A stretch of 64,000 nt of DNA from CAZMGV01 sp964565925 (GCA_964565925.1 CAZMGV010000006.1:1-64000); one strand, 5' to 3'; shown: positions 52,386-59,937, counted from the stretch's first letter. The notes: generated from the letters alone by a model not told the origin. Translations and numbers: made by a program.

Positions 52386-54288
52386 GCTTCTGCCGGCCTG
52401 GCTTCTCGTCATCGTTGCGGTCACCGCCCCCCGCATCTGGATCGCGAAGCAGGACTGGCAGCGGGATCTGGGGCTCTGGCGCGACAATGTGTACGTCCGG
52501 GCCGGCGAGCAGTATCACCGGGACGGACCTTTCACGGGCGGTCTGGCAATGCGGCCGGTTGAACGCGAACTGGACGGCGAAAAAACCTTCTATACGAATC
52601 ATCCGCCGCTCTATCCGTTGTCCATCGGCGTTTCATTCGCCCTGTTCGGAGAAAGTTTCTGGGCGGCCCGGGCTCCGGAACTGGCGGCGTCGCTTCTGCT
52701 CGTCCTGATGCTCTGGAACATCGCCACCCGGGCCGACGAGGATCTAGAAGATGTCTCCCTTCATGCGGCGGCGCTGCTTGCGGTGACACCCGGCCTGGTC
52801 ATGCATTCCATATCCGGCGATGTCGTCGGGACGATGGCCGTTTTCGGCGAAGTCGCCGTCATCTGGTCCTATCTGGGGTACCGCCATGCGATGACCCCGG
52901 TCTCGAGCCCCCTCTTTGTGATCGTCGCCGTCACCGCCCTGTTCATCGACTGGCTCACACTTTTTGCAACCGCCGCTTGTCTTGTTCATCTGCTGACGGA
53001 TCGTGAGCGGCCAGCCAGTGCTTTGCGTACAGCTGCCGCGACGTTCATTTCCGTATCGGGGCTGTTCGCCCTGCTGGTCCTTTTTTATATGGCACCGGGC
53101 GGCGGTCTTACCGGAGTGGTGGCTCTCACGCGGGGGGTGCTCTTTCATTCGATGCCGGCGGCCTGGACCGCCGGCGGCTTCAGCCTGAGCGGCCTCTGGC
53201 CGGTTCTGGCAGGCTGGCGCCGGATGCTGATGCTGCCGGTGGCCGTGCTCGGCATCTGGGAGCTGGTTTTCCAGCCAGAGGATCCCAGACCCAACGGCCT
53301 GCGGACCGCCTGCCGGTTGCTTCTGGCGACCACCCTTCTTCACGTCGGTATTTATCTTTTCGGTTCGCTTCAGGCTCACGAATATCTCGGGCTTCCGCTG
53401 GTGACGCTGCTATCGTTTGCCGCCGCCATCAAGCTGGTCCGGTTCCGGAGCGCACTGATTTCCTGGAGTGCGCTCGCGGTGCTGATAGCAGGGGGGGTAT
53501 TTGGAATTCGCGGCCAGGTTGCGAAGGAGCAGAATTTTTATGCGCCGCGAATTGTCCTGTACCGGGATATTGCCGCTGCGGTCAGGCAGAAGGCAGACGG
53601 TTTTCCGTCCACCTCTGCCGTCACCATTGGAACCAACGCGTGGGTACCGAGGGGGTTCGAAGCCTCTATCGCGCCGAACCTCCGGCTTGTCCGGGTGGGC
53701 GATCCGGCGACAATTCCGTTCCTGAATCTCGACGGCTTTCTGGCCGTGAAACCGCCGCAGGGAATGGACCTGACCCCAACTCCTTATGAGCGGATTGAAG
53801 CGGCGCCGCTGGTTGCAGCACTTGGTGCAGCGCCCCAGACGGCAGCTCTGTCATGGATTCCGCTCCCGCCAAAAATCCCGGTAATCACTGAGCCATCCGG
53901 AGAAACCGCACCGGATACGCCCGCCGAGCTTTCCGTCTCGGTGACTGCAAGCAGGGGGCTCACGCTTGTCTTCAGTCCGGATGTATCGCTGCCCGATTCG
54001 GTTATCGCCGTGTTCGACCGGGTGTACCGTGGCGACGAACTGCTGCGCGAAGGCGGAAAGCGGCTTTCAGTCAGCCGGTCGGCCGACGGTGTGGCGCTGG
54101 ACTACCGCGAGCGGTTCGATGGGGAAACCCGGTATCTCGACTACTTTCACGCCTATCCGGTGCTGGCAGGTTCGTATCTCACCGATGCGATCCGGGTCCA
54201 CCAGACGACGCTGGACGGCCGAAAAGCGGTGTTCATCTGCCCGCTACCGGGACCGGAGAAGCGATCATGCCGACGAATAAGCGCATAA
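52375..54288 (+). CDS. PMT/ArnT-like membrane glycosyltransferase with C-terminal extracytoplasmic domain
   Basis: A 637-residue protein. Residues 1 to about 400 hold eight to ten membrane helices. A first periplasmic loop contains TNHPPLYPLSIGVSF, the N-H-P-P-L signature of GT39/GT83 enzymes, with RLLPAWLLVIVAVTAPR as helix 1. These enzymes move sugars from polyprenyl-phosphate donors to proteins or lipid A. Acidic residues in the first loop that would act as catalytic base are present (DLGLWRDN), but I cannot align them confidently. Residues 419-637 form the extra domain shared with the upstream gene. GAGGAG lies four bases before the ATG at 52375. It overlaps its neighbours by 11 and 22 bases, so all are co-translated. 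Confidence 0.8.
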   Translation: MLSRLLPAWLLVIVAVTAPRIWIAKQDWQRDLGLWRDNVYVRAGEQYHRDGPFTGGLAMRPVERELDGEKTFYTNHPPLYPLSIGVSFALFGESFWAARAPELAASLLLVLMLWNIATRADEDLEDVSLHAAALLAVTPGLVMHSISGDVVGTMAVFGEVAVIWSYLGYRHAMTPVSSPLFVIVAVTALFIDWLTLFATAACLVHLLTDRERPASALRTAAATFISVSGLFALLVLFYMAPGGGLTGVVALTRGVLFHSMPAAWTAGGFSLSGLWPVLAGWRRMLMLPVAVLGIWELVFQPEDPRPNGLRTACRLLLATTLLHVGIYLFGSLQAHEYLGLPLVTLLSFAAAIKLVRFRSALISWSALAVLIAGGVFGIRGQVAKEQNFYAPRIVLYRDIAAAVRQKADGFPSTSAVTIGTNAWVPRGFEASIAPNLRLVRVGDPATIPFLNLDGFLAVKPPQGMDLTPTPYERIEAAPLVAALGAAPQTAALSWIPLPPKIPVITEPSGETAPDTPAELSVSVTASRGLTLVFSPDVSLPDSVIAVFDRVYRGDELLREGGKRLSVSRSADGVALDYRERFDGETRYLDYFHAYPVLAGSYLTDAIRVHQTTLDGRKAVFICPLPGPEKRSCRRISA

Positions 54289-54443
54289 TTCGAACTTTGA
54301 AGATACTAGTAATGCTTATCGTTACGAACGGTATTTTCGTCGCCTGGCAGTGTGATAAAGCCGATGACTGTCTGGACCGAGGTGGTTGCTGGAATCACAA
54401 AGACCATGTTTGTGAATTCAAAGACAACCACAACTGTCGATAG
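54267..54443 (+). CDS. Tiny secreted Cys-rich protein (58 aa)
   Basis: A 58-residue protein. A basic N-terminus (MPTNKRIIRTLK) and hydrophobic segment (ILVMLIVTNGIFVA) make a signal peptide or anchor. The mature part has five cysteines in a compact pattern (CDKADDC, GGC, HVC, HNC) with many Asp, His and Lys. GGAGAAG lies eight bases before the ATG, and the frame overlaps the end of the glycosyltransferase gene by 22 bases, which supports translation. It may be a small disulfide-rich extracellular or periplasmic protein. Co-translation with a glycosyltransferase makes it a candidate substrate or partner. That is inference. Confidence 0.65.
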   Translation: MPTNKRIIRTLKILVMLIVTNGIFVAWQCDKADDCLDRGGCWNHKDHVCEFKDNHNCR

Positions 54444-54451
54444 CCACAATA

Positions 54452-55417
54452 TCAAGCGTCGGCGAACCGGTACCCGGTCGGGTTCATCTGTTTCTGCATG
54501 AACTTCTTGAGATAGTCGTCCAGGAATCCGCCGCTGCGGCTATGGCCGGTCCGGTCCATCGCCTTCAGATAGGCCGGGGAATGCCGGAACCGGGCGTGGA
54601 GCGTCGGGTACACGGCCCGCAGGGTACGGATCGATGTTTCGTAGATGGCCTTCTCGATCACGCCGTATTTGAACCGGTACTCGTGCCGGATCCGGGGCGG
54701 CATCAATCCCGCAGTCATGATCTTGAACCAGTCCATAATCCGTTGCTGGTCGGGCTTGGGCGGTTGCAGAACGTGATGGGCTATCTCTGCCGACGCACTG
54801 CCTACGGTCAGGATATCCGAATCCCACATCTTCCGGTTGTATGCCATGAATTCGTTCCAGTCGGGCGGAATAATCCGGTCCGGTACCCCGAACAGATAGG
54901 CGAAGAACTTGGACTCCTGGTAGTACCGGTTTTTCTCTTCCAGCGTGAGTTTGCCGACGATCAGCTCGTATATCTGGACACTGGTGTCCCAGAGCGTCGC
55001 ATGAACCCATAGGAGGGCGTCGTCGTCGTTGGCATCATATTTTGAGCCGTTGTCGTAGGCCCCCACCCGCTCCGTGATCAGTCCGTGGATCATCTCATGA
55101 ACCGTGTGAACCCGGCGGGAGGCCTTGAAGGCTGCCTCAAGGTTACCGAACAGCATGGCGTCCACGCTCTTGAAGGTTCTCACCCCGCGGCCATGGGGGT
55201 CGGTACGGTATTTGGAGTGCTGCACGACCGCATGGGCGACAAACGGATGGGCCGTCTGGAGCAGCAGCGCCCGGCCGCCGCCTACACCGCCGATCATCTC
55301 GCGGCCGACCTTCCACATCATCGAGTCAGGACCGAAAAGACCGGCGTTGGGGTCCTTGGTCTGCGACCGGAGGCGGTCCAGGTAGTTCTCGAGCTGATCG
55401 CGGGTGACGTGTGCCAT
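54452..55417 (-). CDS. MpaB/DUF2236 family oxygenase-like protein
   Basis: A 321-residue helical protein of the DUF2236 (MpaB/latex-clearing) group. GGGRALLLQTAHPFVAHAVVQHSKY and VHTVHEMIHGL hold the conserved histidines expected to bind haem b, and DALLWVHATLWDT is another hallmark. Members include rubber oxygenase Lcp and the MpaB protein involved in fungal mycophenolic acid synthesis, but most are uncharacterised. AAAGGA lies seven bases before the ATG. A perfect palindrome lies 25 bases upstream of the start, where an operator would be expected. The gene converges with the preceding operon with an 8-base gap. Confidence 0.85.
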   Translation of the reverse strand: MAHVTRDQLENYLDRLRSQTKDPNAGLFGPDSMMWKVGREMIGGVGGGRALLLQTAHPFVAHAVVQHSKYRTDPHGRGVRTFKSVDAMLFGNLEAAFKASRRVHTVHEMIHGLITERVGAYDNGSKYDANDDDALLWVHATLWDTSVQIYELIVGKLTLEEKNRYYQESKFFAYLFGVPDRIIPPDWNEFMAYNRKMWDSDILTVGSASAEIAHHVLQPPKPDQQRIMDWFKIMTAGLMPPRIRHEYRFKYGVIEKAIYETSIRTLRAVYPTLHARFRHSPAYLKAMDRTGHSRSGGFLDDYLKKFMQKQMNPTGYRFADA

Positions 55418-55442
55418 GAGAGTTCCTTTTAACGGAAAATCG

Positions 55443-55462
55443 AACTGACGCCAGTGTCAGTT
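55443..55462. promoter_or_regulatory. Palindromic operator candidate upstream of the MpaB-like gene
   Basis: AACTGAC (55443-55449), six-base spacer GCCAGT, GTCAGTT (55456-55462): a perfect 7-6-7 inverted repeat. It lies 25 bases upstream of the leftward gene. The length and dyad spacing are typical of TetR-family operators. No regulator gene is adjacent. Confidence 0.55.
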
Positions 55463-55489
55463 TTTTGTGGATATATGTCAACCACAAAA
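55463..55489. repeat. 8-bp inverted repeat
   Basis: TTTTGTGG (55463-55470) pairs with CCACAAAA (55482-55489) over an 11-base AT-rich spacer. It sits directly between the operator-like palindrome and the strong 16-bp hairpin. Function unknown. It may be part of the promoter of the MpaB-like gene. Confidence 0.4.
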
Positions 55490-55490
55490 T

Positions 55491-55526
55491 AAGAACACCG
55501 TTTTCTTTTCAGAAAACGGTGTTCTT
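55491..55526 (-). terminator. 16-bp perfect hairpin, probable leftward terminator
   Basis: AAGAACACCGTTTTCT (55491-55506) pairs perfectly with AGAAAACGGTGTTCTT (55511-55526) over TTTC. The leftward strand continues ATTTTGTGG, giving a T-rich tail, so it may end the HU transcript and insulate the next gene. A further inverted repeat, CCGGAC/GTCCGG (55595-55600 and 55609-55614), lies between it and HU. Confidence 0.6.
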
Positions 55527-55690
55527 ATCAAAATTAATGCCCGGGGACGACCGAAAAGTAGGTGAGGGCTATGGGTTTAACATCCGGCCGCCCCCGGACA
55601 ATTTTAAGTCCGGTTCAAAAACTCGGATACCTGGGCGGACGCCGCCGGCAGGCCTTGCGGCCTTCTGACGGCGTTCACCTCAGTCAGGTA

Positions 55691-55963
55691 TTAGAGCTTC
55701 TCTTTGAGCGACGGGGCCGGCTTGAAGCCCACGGTCTTGGAAGCCTTGATCTTGATGGTCGCGCCCGTCTGCGGGTTGCGGCCGGTGCGGGCAGCGCGGT
55801 TGCGGACCGTGAAGGTTCCGAAGCCGGGCATTGCAAAGCGCTTTTCTTTTTTGACGGAGGCGCCGATCGCATCGAAGGTTGCGTCGATGAGTTCCTCGAC
55901 GGTCTTCTTGGAAACGCCTTCGGCCGATTCGGCCACTTTGTTTACGAGTTCTGCTTTCGTCAT
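55691..55963 (-). CDS. HU-family DNA-binding protein
   Basis: A 90-residue histone-like protein. TKAELVNKVAESAEGVSKKTVEELIDATFDAI forms the dimer helices, and FGTFTVRNRAARTGRNPQTGATIKIKASKTVGFKPAPSLKEKL carries the beta arm with the GRNPQTG signature. It bends DNA and organises the nucleoid. HU and IHF subunits look alike, but this is HU-like in length and arm. A GGAAAGC ribosome-binding site lies just before the ATG. The gene is followed by structured intergenic sequence and preceded by a long structured leader region. Confidence 0.95.
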   Translation of the reverse strand: MTKAELVNKVAESAEGVSKKTVEELIDATFDAIGASVKKEKRFAMPGFGTFTVRNRAARTGRNPQTGATIKIKASKTVGFKPAPSLKEKL

Positions 55964-56293
55964 TTTCTGCTTTCCTTTTTCCTTCCCTATTTTTTCAGGG
56001 GGTTTGGATTGGGTTTGGTTTTAAACAATGCCGATGTGGCGAGTGGTGGTAATGGGTGGGAACTTTGGAGAAGAAGGTTCGGGTCACCACACCGGCATTG
56101 AACTGTTTGTCTTACGCTCCGATTTACAGAGCTTTCGCCCTGTGGCCCCGATCAAATGGCGATGGCTCGCTTTCGGCCATACATATGGTGCCATATATGT
56201 ATGGCTCCCTTCTACTCATATAAGTTTGCCCTGTCAAGCAAAAATCTTGACCCCATGCGGCCCGGCGGACTTTTTACAGATTAAAGAATCGGA
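55964..56293. other. Structured, gene-free region upstream of HU
   Basis: About 330 bases with no convincing gene. It contains two notable inverted repeats. CAATGCCGATGTGG (56026-56039) faces CCACACCGGCATTG (56087-56100), 14 pairs with one mismatch over 47 bases. CCATACATATGG (56177-56188) faces CCATATATGTATGG (56191-56204), an imperfect AT-rich dyad. The region may hold the HU promoter and 5' leader, but I see no clear -35/-10 pair. It could also be a small RNA. Confidence 0.5.
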
Positions 56294-56524
56294 TCAGCGG
56301 ATCTCGACGGGACCCTCTTTGGGGTCGCCGAAGTAGACTTTGTCGGCGAGCGCCGCGAGTCTTTTTTCCGCCATCATGAAGGCCCAGGTCGGCGCGCAAC
56401 CTTTCAGATAAACGGTCGCCTTTTCGTACCGCTTCCAGTCGTGACGGTCGAGCGCGGCGGGAAAAGTGTCGGCCTTCACCATGCCTTCGATGAGGTCGGA
56501 AATATCGAGAATATGTTCTGACAT
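56294..56524 (-). CDS. Small protein resembling the CRISPR-associated Csx3/Crn3 fold
   Basis: A 76-residue protein: an acidic N-terminal half, then VYLKGCAPTWAFMMAEKRLAALADKVYFGDPKEGPVEIR. The order G42-x-x-P45-x-W47, a helix, then V-x-F-x-D67-P68 and a terminal VEI matches the core of Csx3/Crn3 ring nucleases (G-R-x-P-x-W-L, then V-x-x-x-DPR-L-x-x-V-V). The His residues usual in that helix and the R after DP are absent, so catalysis like Crn3 is doubtful. No CRISPR array or cas gene is in the window. The match is by eye and short. ATG at 56524 is preceded by a G-rich purine tract. Confidence 0.5.
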   Translation of the reverse strand: MSEHILDISDLIEGMVKADTFPAALDRHDWKRYEKATVYLKGCAPTWAFMMAEKRLAALADKVYFGDPKEGPVEIR

Positions 56525-56628
56525 GGTGAAACCCCCGAAAGACGCGGTTTTATTCCTGGTGGCGCCGGGAAAAAACCAGCCGCTCAAATTCTATCTGATT
56601 TTCTGGCCGATTTTTCAGGCTTTGCTTT

Positions 56629-57021
56629 TCAGACCTTGAACGACGAACCGCAGCCGCAGCTTTTCTGGACGTTGGGGTTGAGGAACTGGAAACCCGCGGC
56701 GTTGAGTCCTTCGACGAAGTCGAGCGTCGTGCCGCGCAGGAACGTGCTGCTCTTCTGGTCGACATAAACCTTGAGGCCGCCGAACTCGAGCACTTCGTCG
56801 GTGTCGCGGGATTTGGTTTCGAACGTGAGTTTGTAGCTCTGGCCGGCGCAGCCGCCGTCCACTACCGCCACCCGGAGCCCTGAATCGGCCGGAAGCGACT
56901 TCTCGGTTTTCATGAGCGCACGGACCTTTTCCACCGCAGCCGACGTGAGCGCAATAGTGGTGGAAACCTGTGGAATTACTTGGGTTTGTTCTGCTGCGAC
57001 CATGCCTTTGCCGTGCGACAT
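56629..57021 (-). CDS. A-type iron-sulfur cluster carrier (ErpA/IscA-like)
   Basis: A 130-residue HesB-fold protein that binds and passes on iron-sulfur clusters. The three cluster cysteines are visible: C58 in GGCAGQSYKLTFE and C122 and C124 in SCGCGSSF. The C-terminal CGCGSSF is the standard ErpA/IscA ending. The N-terminal 22 residues are an extension beyond the family norm of about 105-115. ATG at 57021, with GGAGAAG seven bases upstream, is chosen over earlier in-frame ATGs. No isc or suf genes are next to it. Confidence 0.9.
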   Translation of the reverse strand: MSHGKGMVAAEQTQVIPQVSTTIALTSAAVEKVRALMKTEKSLPADSGLRVAVVDGGCAGQSYKLTFETKSRDTDEVLEFGGLKVYVDQKSSTFLRGTTLDFVEGLNAAGFQFLNPNVQKSCGCGSSFKV

Positions 57022-57117
57022 ATGAGCTTCTCCAAACGGGCCGGAACGAAGGTCCGACCTTTCAAGTCCCATATTAGTCACCATGCCGGGGAAGGCAAGG
57101 TTGCCACGAGCCCAGAA

Positions 57118-58248
57118 TCAGGTCTGAAGTTCGCGCCAGAGTCTCGGAAAATTGGCAGCCCAGATAAGTCCCTGGGCGGCGCCGTGGCCGAACGGACCCG
57201 AGTACGGTTTCGATCCATCCGGCTCGAACAGCTCGACCCAGTTGCGTTCGCGGTCGAGCCACCCGGCCGTCTGTTCGAGATACTTTTTCGCCGTCTCCGG
57301 TTCGTGGGCGGCCACCCGTTCGATCCACGGCAGCACGAGCATCGTCCAGATCGTGTCGCCCTGGTAGTTGGGAACGAACATGCGCGCGATCGGGTGCTCG
57401 ACCGACGGCGTACGTTCGGCGTGGTATTTGAGCGGGAACGGCTGGTCGAGTCCTGCGTTCTGGATGGCTTTCAGCGCTTTCTTCTCGCGCAGAGGATCGT
57501 CCACGACGCCGCACCAGAAGGGCCACAGGTTCGCATCCGCCGACAGCAGACGTGACTGCGGATCGTTGATGAAATGGTCTTTGTTCCAATAGCCGTCAAT
57601 CAGGATTTCCGAAAAGTCGGTCCCGTGGAACGGGCTGCCCAGCCCCGGGATCTCCCACGACAGCTCATCGGTCCAGCCGATGAACGACAGTCCGGCGGCG
57701 CTCGCCGGCAGCGTCACCATGTCCTTGGCGGTCGGGAAATACGTGTCCGTGCGAAGCTGCCCGGTTTTGGAATCCGTCACCGCATCGGCGTAGTCGTTGA
57801 GCGCCTGCGACAGGAGGCCGTTATATTTCCCCATCAGCTCCATCTGTTCGGTGATGAGCAGCGCGTAGAGCAGAAACGGCAGCGAGTCGGCCGCCATCTT
57901 GAAAATATCGACCGCCTTGCCGGAGGGCAGTACGGTCGTCGTCACGCGCCCGGCCTTTTCGTATGCTTCCAGCGCAAACCGGAGCGTCTTGACCGCTTCG
58001 TCGGTGAGCCCGAGATCGATCAGCCCCGGCAGCGCCAGCGAGAAATCCCGGATCCAGAACTGGTGAAAATGGTCGCCGCCGCCCTGGAAATATCTTCCGT
58101 TCCAGCAGGCTTTGGCGACCTGCTCACAGATCTCCACCGCGCTGCCTTCGTAGAGAACCGGTTTGGCCTTGCCGAAACCGCGGCTCACCACACCAAGACC
58201 GATCTTGATGCCGTCACCCAGGATTGGCAGTGCGTCTCGGGGATTCAT
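57118..58248 (-). CDS. (Alpha/alpha)6-barrel glycosidase-like protein
   Basis: A 376-residue helical protein with repeated paired helices. FQGGGDHFHQFWIRDFSLALPGLIDLG, AADSLPFLLYALLI, LSADANLWPFWCGVV and GPFGHGAAQGLIWAANFPRLW look like six-hairpin glycosidase (GH15/GH63/amylo-alpha-1,6-glucosidase-like) motifs, with acidic residues (WIRDF, GWTDELSW) available for catalysis. No starch or glycogen genes are near, so the substrate is unknown. There is no signal peptide, so it is cytoplasmic. The upstream region is divergent from the sirtuin gene by about 110 bases, and its ATG lacks an obvious site. Confidence 0.65.
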   Translation of the reverse strand: MNPRDALPILGDGIKIGLGVVSRGFGKAKPVLYEGSAVEICEQVAKACWNGRYFQGGGDHFHQFWIRDFSLALPGLIDLGLTDEAVKTLRFALEAYEKAGRVTTTVLPSGKAVDIFKMAADSLPFLLYALLITEQMELMGKYNGLLSQALNDYADAVTDSKTGQLRTDTYFPTAKDMVTLPASAAGLSFIGWTDELSWEIPGLGSPFHGTDFSEILIDGYWNKDHFINDPQSRLLSADANLWPFWCGVVDDPLREKKALKAIQNAGLDQPFPLKYHAERTPSVEHPIARMFVPNYQGDTIWTMLVLPWIERVAAHEPETAKKYLEQTAGWLDRERNWVELFEPDGSKPYSGPFGHGAAQGLIWAANFPRLWRELQT

Positions 58249-58360
58249 AATGTGGATACACTGTATCTATCAGAAACAGTTCTTCCTGTCATGACGCGCC
58301 GAGCGAATCCCGTTCAGATGGTTTTTCCTTCAGCCCGGGAGTGGGCCACAATTTCCCCTG

Positions 58361-59173
58361 ATGACCGCCTCTTTTGAAGAAGCCTGCGATCAGGTCGCCC
58401 GCTGGGTAACGGAAAGCCGCTCGGCCGTCGCCTTCAGCGGCGCCGGAATCTCCACCGAAAGCGGCATTCCGGATTTTCGTTCTCCGGGCGGCGTGTGGAC
58501 CAAGTACAACCCGGATGACTACACGTTCCAGAACTTCATCCGCAGCCACGAGAAGCGGAACCTGTACTGGCAGCGCTCGAACGAGATGTTCGACGAATTC
58601 CACAAGGCGAAACCCAACGCGGGCCACGACGTGATCGCCAGATGGGAATCGGCCGGACTTGTCCGGGCCGTCATCACCCAGAACATCGATGAACTGCACC
58701 AACGGGCGGGCTCGAAAAAGGTCATCGAGATTCATGGAACCGCCATGCGGGCGACCTGCCTGGAATGCGGAAAACTGTGGCCCATGGCGACGGTGATCGA
58801 CTGGGTGCGGTCCGGCCGCTCCAACGTCCGTGATTCGGTCCCTTACTGCGACGAGGCGATGACTCACGGCGAGAAGTGCGGCGGCCCGATCAAGAGCGCC
58901 ACGATCAGCTTCGGACAGTCGATGCCCGAGCGCGAACTGATGGAGAGTTTCGAACTGGCGAGATCGAGCGACCTGTTTATCGTGCTGGGCAGCTCGCTCG
59001 TGGTGCAACCCGCCGCCATGCTTCCGGTCGAAGCCAAACGCGCCGGTGCCAGGCTGGTCATCATCACCGCAAGCGAAACGCCGCTCGACGAAATCGCCGA
59101 CGCGCGCTTCTTCACGCCGATCGGGAAAACGCTCTCCGCCATCGCCGAACGGGTGGCGGAAAAGCGGAACTGA
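58361..59173 (+). CDS. NAD-dependent protein deacylase, sirtuin family
   Basis: A 270-residue sirtuin. FSGAGISTESGIPDFRSP binds NAD, TQNIDELH and H125 in EIHGTA supply the catalytic centre, and four cysteines (C133, C136, C163, C173) form the zinc site. LGSSLVVQPA is the C-terminal NAD loop. It removes acetyl or longer acyl groups from lysines. Regulation of acyl-CoA enzymes by CobB-like sirtuins is known, and several acyl-CoA enzymes lie elsewhere in this window, although nothing here ties them together. The ribosome-binding site is weak. Confidence 0.93.
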   Translation: MTASFEEACDQVARWVTESRSAVAFSGAGISTESGIPDFRSPGGVWTKYNPDDYTFQNFIRSHEKRNLYWQRSNEMFDEFHKAKPNAGHDVIARWESAGLVRAVITQNIDELHQRAGSKKVIEIHGTAMRATCLECGKLWPMATVIDWVRSGRSNVRDSVPYCDEAMTHGEKCGGPIKSATISFGQSMPERELMESFELARSSDLFIVLGSSLVVQPAAMLPVEAKRAGARLVIITASETPLDEIADARFFTPIGKTLSAIAERVAEKRN

Positions 59174-59188
59174 TTTTCCGTCTGCCTT

Positions 59189-59602
59189 CTATCTTGCCAG
59201 CCGCCGGTGTTCGATCTTGATGCATTTGTCCTCGACATAAGGAATTCCGGCTTTTTCGGCAGTGGCTTTCCCTTCGGGGCTCACAATTCCGAGCTGTACG
59301 AAGACCAGTTTCGGTTTCCAGGGGAGCGCCACGACCTCCCGGGCGACCCCGGCGATGAACTCCGGCCGGCGGAAAACATCGATAATATCCACAGGGCCGG
59401 GCAGGTCCTTGAGCGCCAGATACGCCTTTTCTCCCAGCACCTCGGACGCAGTGGGATGCACCGGGAATATCCGGTATCCGGCCCTCTGGAGATAGGCCGA
59501 AACCTCATGGCTGGTGGCCGACGGATCGGGCGAAAGACCCACGACGGCTATGGTCTTTGAACCTTTAAGGATTTCAGCCAGTTGGGAGTCGGTGACGGCC
59601 AT
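59189..59602 (-). CDS. CoA-binding domain protein (YccU family)
   Basis: A 137-residue Rossmann-type CoA-binding protein. KTIAVVGLSPDPSATSHEVSAYLQRAGYRIFPVHP is the usual opening, followed by VDIIDVFRRPEFI and PYVEDKCIKIEH. Members bind CoA or acyl-CoA, and their role is unclear. ATG at 59602, with AAAGGTA about 11 bases upstream, is preferred over an in-frame ATG ten codons earlier. It converges on the sirtuin gene with a 15-base gap. Confidence 0.88.
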   Translation of the reverse strand: MAVTDSQLAEILKGSKTIAVVGLSPDPSATSHEVSAYLQRAGYRIFPVHPTASEVLGEKAYLALKDLPGPVDIIDVFRRPEFIAGVAREVVALPWKPKLVFVQLGIVSPEGKATAEKAGIPYVEDKCIKIEHRRLAR

Positions 59603-59730
59603 ACGCCAAGGGTACCTTTCGGCCGGTTCCAAAGGGGGTCAGGCAGGAACCCGGCGCACTTGATTTTGGCCTAACTTCTCCATATAAGCGACGGCCTTGG
59701 GTAGTGGAACCCGGAAGGTTTTGGATACAC

Positions 59731-59937
59731 ATGAAAGCAATGATTCACCCGAACTATCGTCCTGCAAAGGTCACCTGCGCCAGCTGCCATACCTCGTATG
59801 ACACGCGCTCGACCCGGGGAAACTTCTCCGTGGACGTGTGCGCTGCGTGCCATCCGTTCTACACGGGCAAGCAGAAGCTGATCGATGCCGAAGGACGGGT
59901 CGAGCGGTTCAAGAAGAAGTACGCCAAGAAAGCCTAG
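59731..59937 (+). CDS. rpmE: 50S ribosomal protein L31
   Basis: A 68-residue L31 of the zinc-binding (C+) type, with cysteines C16, C19, C37 and C40 in CASCH and CAACHP. MKAMIHPNY and the GRVERFKKKYAKK ending are typical. The zinc form is usually replaced by a zinc-free paralog in zinc limitation, but no paralog is in this window. A start 27 bases upstream adds nine atypical residues. A terminator follows, separating it from prfA. Confidence 0.95.
   Translation: MKAMIHPNYRPAKVTCASCHTSYDTRSTRGNFSVDVCAACHPFYTGKQKLIDAEGRVERFKKKYAKKA

Noticed and set aside
55538..55669. Short 43-codon rightward frame near HU
   Set aside because: No ribosome-binding site, low-complexity composition, and it runs through hairpin sequence.
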